This document shows, in pieces, positions 16,139 to 19,865 of a stretch of DNA of 19,865 nucleotides. Source of the stretch: Verrucomicrobiota bacterium. Lineage in GTDB: Bacteria > Verrucomicrobiota > Verrucomicrobiia > Chthoniobacterales > UBA10450. The stretch spans positions 1 through 19,865 of the forward strand of contig QHOJ01000050.1 of the NCBI GenBank assembly GCA_003218735.1, given 5' to 3'. Within the stretch, counting starts at the first letter, position 1. The number at the start of each line of letters is the position of its first letter. Made by a program: the position numbers and the translations under genes. Under the pieces are notes generated by a model. It saw only the letters and a program-made list of their open reading frames with translations. It searched no databases and was not told where the DNA came from.

Positions 16139-16537
16139 TTAAGGTCTTCTACCCTCTCGCTGCGCGGATCGACCTGCATAATCCGTCAGTCGATTTTTGA
16201 GAAAATTGACAATCACGGGCCGAAGCATGCTTGCCGCGATTTTCGATGCACCCAGGATAAATCCAGCTTCGAGAAATTTCTTCTGGCGTTTGCCGCCCCG
16301 TTTTGCATCGACGTAAATTTTTTTCTTTCGCACCGGCAACAGGACGATCACTGTGCCGACGGCGGCTGCGGCTGTAAGCCAGGAAACTGTTTGTTCTCGA
16401 AACGATCTCCGGAGCTTCGCGGGAAAATCCAATTCATACTGCAGACCACGCAAGTCGCGCGCTACGCGCTCACGTGAACGGCCGATCTCAGCTCTCAACT
16501 CGCCGGTTGATCTGTTGCGTCCAGATTTTTCAGCCAT
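16139..16537 (-). CDS. DUF3618-like small membrane protein
   Basis: This 132-residue protein has no catalytic motif. Its N-terminus, ELRAEIGRSRERVARDLRGLQYEL (13-36), resembles the DUF3618 pattern of a charged amphipathic helix ahead of a membrane segment. One clear transmembrane helix spans about 52-68 (WLTAAAAVGTVIVLLPV), followed by a very basic stretch RKKKIYVDAKRGGKRQKK, and a weaker hydrophobic stretch at about 90-110. It begins 43 bp inside the end of the DUF1469-like gene in another frame, so the two are probably co-translated. It occupies the third position of a DUF883, DUF1469, DUF3618 cassette, equivalent to yqjK in enterobacteria. A structural or stress-related envelope role is inference; family assignment is moderate. 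Confidence 0.65.
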   Translation of the reverse strand: MAEKSGRNRSTGELRAEIGRSRERVARDLRGLQYELDFPAKLRRSFREQTVSWLTAAAAVGTVIVLLPVRKKKIYVDAKRGGKRQKKFLEAGFILGASKIAASMLRPVIVNFLKNRLTDYAGRSAQREGRRP

Positions 16538-16926
16538 TCGCGATCTTTCTTTAATTCAGATATCGTCTCGTGGAAGAGTGGTTTGGTCATTCGACCGCGC
16601 GCGATCAGGAGCAAAGCCAGCGCAATTATAAAATGCGCTCCGGCAGCCATCAGTGCGGTCCACACCCACGAAATCCCAAAGAGATGGGCCAGACCAACGA
16701 TCGCGCTTGCGATTACGAAAACACAACCAAATACACAGAGGACCAGTGCCAAACCTACGCAAATCGCGAGCACCAGTAATTGCACGAGCGCCGTTTTCGA
16801 TTCCCTGGCCAGGAGAGTAAAGCGGCTCTCGAAAAAATCCGTCAACGCGCTCGCCAGCGCCAGCAGATTTTTCAGCAAACCGGCATGCCCCGCAGGATTG
16901 CGGGACCGAGTGGTCTGACTGATCAT
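16495..16926 (-). CDS. Hol_X/DUF1469 (YqjE-like) membrane protein
   Basis: This 143-residue protein fits the phage-holin-superfamily domain called Hol_X or DUF1469, found in chromosomal YqjE-like proteins rather than in real phage. A short polar N-terminus and amphipathic helix (LLKNLLALASALTDFFESRFTLLARE) are followed by two transmembrane helices (about 46-80 and 85-109) and a charged tail (ETISELKKDREWLKNLD). It lies 13 bp after the DUF883 gene and overlaps the DUF3618-like gene by 43 bp. There is no lysis or phage gene around it, so I do not read it as a holin. Its cellular role is not established; association with the DUF883 protein at the inner membrane is inferred from gene order. Confidence 0.75.
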   Translation of the reverse strand: MISQTTRSRNPAGHAGLLKNLLALASALTDFFESRFTLLARESKTALVQLLVLAICVGLALVLCVFGCVFVIASAIVGLAHLFGISWVWTALMAAGAHFIIALALLLIARGRMTKPLFHETISELKKDREWLKNLDATDQPAS

Positions 16927-16939
16927 TCGACCGCAGCGC

Positions 16940-17284
16940 TTAACGTCGGAAAATCAGGCCCAGGACAAACCCAATTCCGAGCGCTGTGAACACCGCCTTG
17001 GTCGGGTTTTCGCGCACGTATTGTTCTGCGTCTTCCTGAAATGTGCGGGCGCGGTCCCTCGCATCATCCCAGGCTTGTTCTGCCTTGCCACGCGCTTCGC
17101 CCCAGGCTTGCTCGGCCTTGCCGCGGTATTCTCCAGCCATTGCACCGGCCGCGGACTTCAAATCCCCCGCCGCGGATCGCAAATCCTCGGCTGCTTTGCG
17201 CGCGTGCGTTTTGCTGCTCTGCAATTTGTCTTGCGCGTCTGTCAAACCAGACCCTGTTTGTTCTGCTTTATTCTCTTCAGGCAT
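16940..17284 (-). CDS. DUF883 (YqjD/ElaB-like) membrane-anchored helical protein
   Basis: This 114-residue protein is a long charged helix with a C-terminal membrane anchor, as in E. coli YqjD and ElaB, inner-membrane proteins reported to bind ribosomes in stationary phase. The body (15-88) is Ala/Lys/Glu/Asp-rich, with a duplicated 11-residue unit GKAEQAWGEAR / GKAEQAWDDAR (55-76). The end reads YVRENPTKAVFTALGIGFVLGLIFRR, the family signature of the tail anchor. I chose ATG 17284, which has GGAG eight bases upstream; the open frame to 17380 adds 32 residues without similarity. It heads the three-gene envelope cassette. Ribosome binding in this organism is inference. Confidence 0.82.
   Translation of the reverse strand: MPEENKAEQTGSGLTDAQDKLQSSKTHARKAAEDLRSAAGDLKSAAGAMAGEYRGKAEQAWGEARGKAEQAWDDARDRARTFQEDAEQYVRENPTKAVFTALGIGFVLGLIFRR
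17067..17132. repeat. 33-bp tandem duplication inside the DUF883 gene
   Basis: Units 17067-17099 and 17100-17132 are near-identical copies beginning with CCCAGGCTTG. They encode the 11-residue repeat GKAEQAW(G/D)(E/D)AR, so the duplication keeps frame and lengthens the helix by three turns. Confidence 0.8.
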
Positions 17285-17456
17285 TGCTAATCTCCAGTTA
17301 ATTTTCTCGCTCAGTATCCGCGCGCTTCTGCCTTTCAGCAAATGCGACGGCGAACAAATGCTTTTTACCTGAAAACGCAATTCGCGAGCTGATCGCGCTT
17401 ATGTTGAAGCAGCGGTTGTCTTCGCCGCCGAACTCAACAAAGCATGCACTTTCACA

Positions 17457-17675
17457 TTATTGCTCGCGAAAAATAATCCGCGCTTTGGTCAAATCGTAGG
17501 GCGAGAGCTCCAACGATACTTTATCTCCTGGCACGATCCGGATGAAATGCTTGCGCATTTTACCGGAAATATGCGCAAGCACATTGCGTTGCCCCGGAAG
17601 ATCGACACGAAACATCGTGCCCGGTAGCACTTGGGTTACCGTACCTTCGGTCACAATCTGCCCTTCCTTTGGCAC
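17457..17675 (-). CDS. infA: Translation initiation factor IF-1
   Basis: IF-1 is the single OB-fold factor that occupies the ribosomal A site during initiation. The 72-residue protein has all the hallmarks: [53 protein letters not shown]. Length is normal. The start is GTG at 17675-17673, giving M-P-K-E; no ATG is in frame before the upstream stop, and no strong ribosome site is seen. It lies 57 bp after the lipase-maturation-like gene on the same strand and 172 bp before the DUF883 gene. It stands apart from ribosomal protein genes. No convincing terminator was found in the downstream gap. Identification is certain. Confidence 0.96.
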   Translation of the reverse strand: MPKEGQIVTEGTVTQVLPGTMFRVDLPGQRNVLAHISGKMRKHFIRIVPGDKVSLELSPYDLTKARIIFREQ

Positions 17676-17732
17676 CGGACCAAATATACCCGTCGCCGTG
17701 CTTTGCTCAACCGGCTTGGACGTTTCTCGATC

Positions 17733-19520
17733 CTAACGTAAGTCTTGGAGAGAGACTGTCGGCAGGTATTCCCCGAGTTCCTGGCGTCTCCACCACGCGC
17801 CAGTTTGTCCATGCTCGTTCGCCGTTGTGAATCGATAGCGATACAAGATCGCGCGGACGTAGCGCGGCGGCCGATTTGGAAACGGGTCATGCGCAAACAA
17901 CTGCCTGACGTCCCGCTTTCCCTCGAGCAAACAAATGGCGAGCCGGATGAACCAGGGATTTTGCTGCGCGGTTCCCAGCGCGCCGAACCACATCTGCCAA
18001 TCGAGTCGCGGCTGATGCGGCGCGCACCAGCCAGGCGCGCGTTTTAGATCGCCCGGTTTCCATTTAAATTCGTACGGCAGCCATTCGATGCCATCCGCGC
18101 TGCCTTCGATTACAATCTCGCGGCGATCCTTGGTCATTACGCGAAAAAGCCCGTAGCCATTCACGATCCGGAATGGTTCGAGGTGTTCGTAAGCAAACGC
18201 GAGCTGGCGCGGCCATTGTGCGGCCGGTCTAAATGCATTGAAAATGAGCCATGCATTGATTGGCAACGTGACGACGATCACTACCGTCGCGCTGTATATT
18301 GACAATCGATCCTGTAGCCGTTTCGCTGTGCGAAACGTCCGCGCGTCGCGCAGTGACGCGGCGACACCGTCATCAATTAGCAACAAACAAAGCGCAATCG
18401 TGAGCAGATTGAAAAAGCAATAGTTGCCAGTGATGGCGATCACGACTTGCAAAAAAATCATCAATCCAGCGGCGATTAGCCGCGGACGCCGCGGCGCCCA
18501 GATTAAAAAAGGAACAATGATTTCGACGATCAGGCAAAATGCGACCGAGAAATGTTTGAACCATTCCGGGCTCTGATCAGCCCACCAGCCGAACATTGTT
18601 GGCAGCGGTTGCGACCAGTAATGGTAATCGAGCGCCGTCAGGTTCCACCAGCAATCATCGCCGCTGGTGAGTTTCACCACGCCTGACATCACCGTTAGTT
18701 TGAAAAGAAGCAGCTTGAGCAAAAACAGCGCGGCGCGAGAGACTGGCGGTTCTTGTCCGCGCTTTTGCCAAAGCTGCCACGGCGCGAGAAAGATCGACAA
18801 GAAACCGGTCTCGAGCAGTAAGATGTCCCACTGAAAACTGAGAAACGTTTGTCCTGCGATGGTCAGCGAGAGATAAGAAACGAAGAGGGCGGTCAGGCAG
18901 ATCGCCGGCGCAATTCCCAAAACCAGCAACAAAGAGAAAGCCACGCCGCCGCCGCACAGAAAGTGAAGAAAGGTATTGGTTGAGTTGAACCAGCAGAGTG
19001 TGGGCAACAGCGAGTAAGCCTGTCGGCCCAATTGTTCATGAACTGCCGGCAAAAATTGATTTATCGGAGAAATTCCGCCGCGGCCAATGAGTCCGTCCAC
19101 TTGCACCCAAAGTGAAACGAACGCGATTAAATATATGATGCCGAGTGCGCGAAGAAACCATCGGCGCGCCCAAAAATATGTCGGCGGACAAACGTCTTCT
19201 CCCCAAAGCAATCGGGTAACTGCCGAGCCGGACTTCCGGTGACGAGCGATAAAGCTGTAGCCGATCTCAGAAATTGCGGCGAAACCGAAGACATGGTCAT
19301 AGCACCACGGCAACCATTTTCGTGAAGATCGACAAGCCAGTGAGCGATAGACAGCTTCAGCGGCAAAAAAAGTTTTGCCGTCGGGTTCGACGAAAGCGTC
19401 AATTTGGCCCTCCGTGATTTCGCGCCACCGTTCAATCCAGCGCCTGCAAAGATGACATTCGCCGTCCCAAATCATGAGCGGCTTGAGCGGCGGATTGGAA
19501 ACTCGCAGAGGAGCTTTCAT
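17733..19520 (-). CDS. DCC-motif (DUF393) / lipase-maturation-factor-like membrane fusion protein
   Basis: This 595-residue protein joins two families. Residues 14-95 resemble the DUF393 thiol-disulfide oxidoreductase group, with the DxxCxxC motif DGECHLC (19-25) after MIW. The rest resembles lipase maturation factor (LMF1/LMF2): many transmembrane helices from about 125, then GRGGISPINQFLP, FQWDILLLETGFLSIFLAP and VKLTSGDDCWWNLTAL. The soluble C-terminus has RIVNGYGLFRVMTKDRREIVIEGS and APHQPRLDWQMWFGALG. In animals LMF1 helps fold lipases in the ER; the bacterial role is unknown. The start is ATG 19520, without a strong ribosome site. A thiol-exchange or folding role for secreted proteins is inferred from the CxxC. 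No lipase gene is nearby. Confidence 0.82.
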   Translation of the reverse strand: MKAPLRVSNPPLKPLMIWDGECHLCRRWIERWREITEGQIDAFVEPDGKTFFAAEAVYRSLACRSSRKWLPWCYDHVFGFAAISEIGYSFIARHRKSGSAVTRLLWGEDVCPPTYFWARRWFLRALGIIYLIAFVSLWVQVDGLIGRGGISPINQFLPAVHEQLGRQAYSLLPTLCWFNSTNTFLHFLCGGGVAFSLLLVLGIAPAICLTALFVSYLSLTIAGQTFLSFQWDILLLETGFLSIFLAPWQLWQKRGQEPPVSRAALFLLKLLLFKLTVMSGVVKLTSGDDCWWNLTALDYHYWSQPLPTMFGWWADQSPEWFKHFSVAFCLIVEIIVPFLIWAPRRPRLIAAGLMIFLQVVIAITGNYCFFNLLTIALCLLLIDDGVAASLRDARTFRTAKRLQDRLSIYSATVVIVVTLPINAWLIFNAFRPAAQWPRQLAFAYEHLEPFRIVNGYGLFRVMTKDRREIVIEGSADGIEWLPYEFKWKPGDLKRAPGWCAPHQPRLDWQMWFGALGTAQQNPWFIRLAICLLEGKRDVRQLFAHDPFPNRPPRYVRAILYRYRFTTANEHGQTGAWWRRQELGEYLPTVSLQDLR

Positions 19521-19628
19521 GGGTCAGCGTCGCGCTGCGAAGGTGGATCGTGCGCTCCGCGTGCGATGCTATCAGTTTGCGGCTTCGCCGCCATATTTTA
19601 ACATCGTGCAAGGGACTGCTCGATTCCC

Positions 19629-19865
19629 CTAGGCAAATTCCGCCCAGACCGGTGCGTGATCGGAAGGTTCCTTACCTTTCCGCATTTCGCGATCGATTCC
19701 GGCAGCAGTACACTTTTTCGCGAGTGATCTGCTCGCCAGAATCGCGTCGATACGCAGCCCGCGATTTTTCGGAAAGGAAAGCATCCGATAATCCCACCAA
19801 CTGAAAAGACCCGCTTCTTTGTGATGTAATCGGAGCGTGTCGCTGAAACCAGTCTCACACAACTG
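19629..19865 (-). CDS. xthA: Exodeoxyribonuclease III, C-terminal fragment (right edge of window)
   Basis: Only the last 78 residues lie in the window; the gene enters from the right edge. They read ...ETGFSDTLRL..., then SWWDYRMLSFPKNRGLRID, then EPSDHAPVWAEFA, the C-terminal end of ExoIII-type endonuclease/exonuclease/phosphatase enzymes. The SDHAPV motif carries the catalytic Asp-His pair, and RIDAIL the substrate-contact strand. Such enzymes cut DNA at abasic sites and trim 3' ends in base excision repair. The stop is TAG at 19631-19629. A gap of 108 bp separates it from the next gene on the same strand; in it GCGGCTTCGCCGC makes a small hairpin without a U-run. Identification is strong despite truncation. 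Confidence 0.9.
   Translation of the reverse strand, partial: QLCETGFSDTLRLHHKEAGLFSWWDYRMLSFPKNRGLRIDAILASRSLAKKCTAAGIDREMRKGKEPSDHAPVWAEFA

Noticed and set aside
16495..16926. Phage holin, hinting at a prophage
   Set aside because: The Hol_X/DUF1469 protein sits in a YqjD-like chromosomal cassette with no phage structural, lysis or integrase genes.
19569..19595. Terminator between xthA and the LMF-like gene (GCGGCTTCGCCGC)
   Set aside because: The stem is only five base pairs and no U-run follows on the minus strand.

Overview
The window reads as chromosomal housekeeping DNA of a free-living Gram-negative bacterium. I lean towards Verrucomicrobiota, perhaps a soil Chthoniobacterales relative. 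The reasons are overall protein character (IF-2 N-domain, the lipase-maturation-factor-like protein, two PilT-like ATPases side by side), GC-rich coding, frequent GTG starts and short 7-bp tandem repeats between genes. This placement is inference and rests on no rRNA or search result. An outer membrane is implied by an RND efflux pump and a periplasmic adaptor.

Minus strand, 1-5907: an RNA and translation operon, transcribed nusA > infB > rbfA > nrnA > truB > ribF (ribF runs off the left edge). nrnA overlaps rbfA by 4 bp and truB overlaps nrnA by 26 bp, so they are probably translationally coupled. The nusA leader (5908-5976) holds a hairpin with a U-run that looks like an intrinsic terminator 22 bases before the nusA start, which suggests attenuation of the whole operon. 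rimP, the usual gene upstream of nusA, is absent.

Plus strand, 6067-13691: a membrane glycosyltransferase of the ArnT/PMT type, then a MarR regulator, an RND adaptor, a large RND permease and a zinc-type alcohol dehydrogenase packed as one probable operon. A 24-bp near-perfect palindrome with a SlyA/MarR-like core sits directly before marR and probably mediates autoregulation. No outer-membrane channel gene is in the window.

Minus strand, 13719-16004: two adjacent, diverged PilT-type ATPase genes (twitching motility or pilus retraction), with no other pilus genes nearby.

Minus strand, 16139-17284: a three-gene envelope cassette in the order DUF883 (YqjD/ElaB-like), Hol_X/DUF1469 (YqjE-like), DUF3618-like. 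It resembles the enterobacterial yqjD-yqjE-yqjK arrangement.

Minus strand, 17457-19865: infA (IF-1, GTG start), a DCC-motif/lipase-maturation-factor fusion protein, and the C-terminal end of exonuclease III entering from the right edge.

There is no non-coding stretch over 300 bp. The longest gaps are 17285-17456 (172 bp, no convincing structure), 5908-6066 (divergent regulatory region), 16005-16138 (no convincing promoter or terminator) and 124-244 (heptamer repeats). I saw no tRNA, rRNA, CRISPR array, transposase or prophage gene. Nothing here is clearly a new defence or mobile system; the most interesting signals are regulatory and repeat structures between genes.
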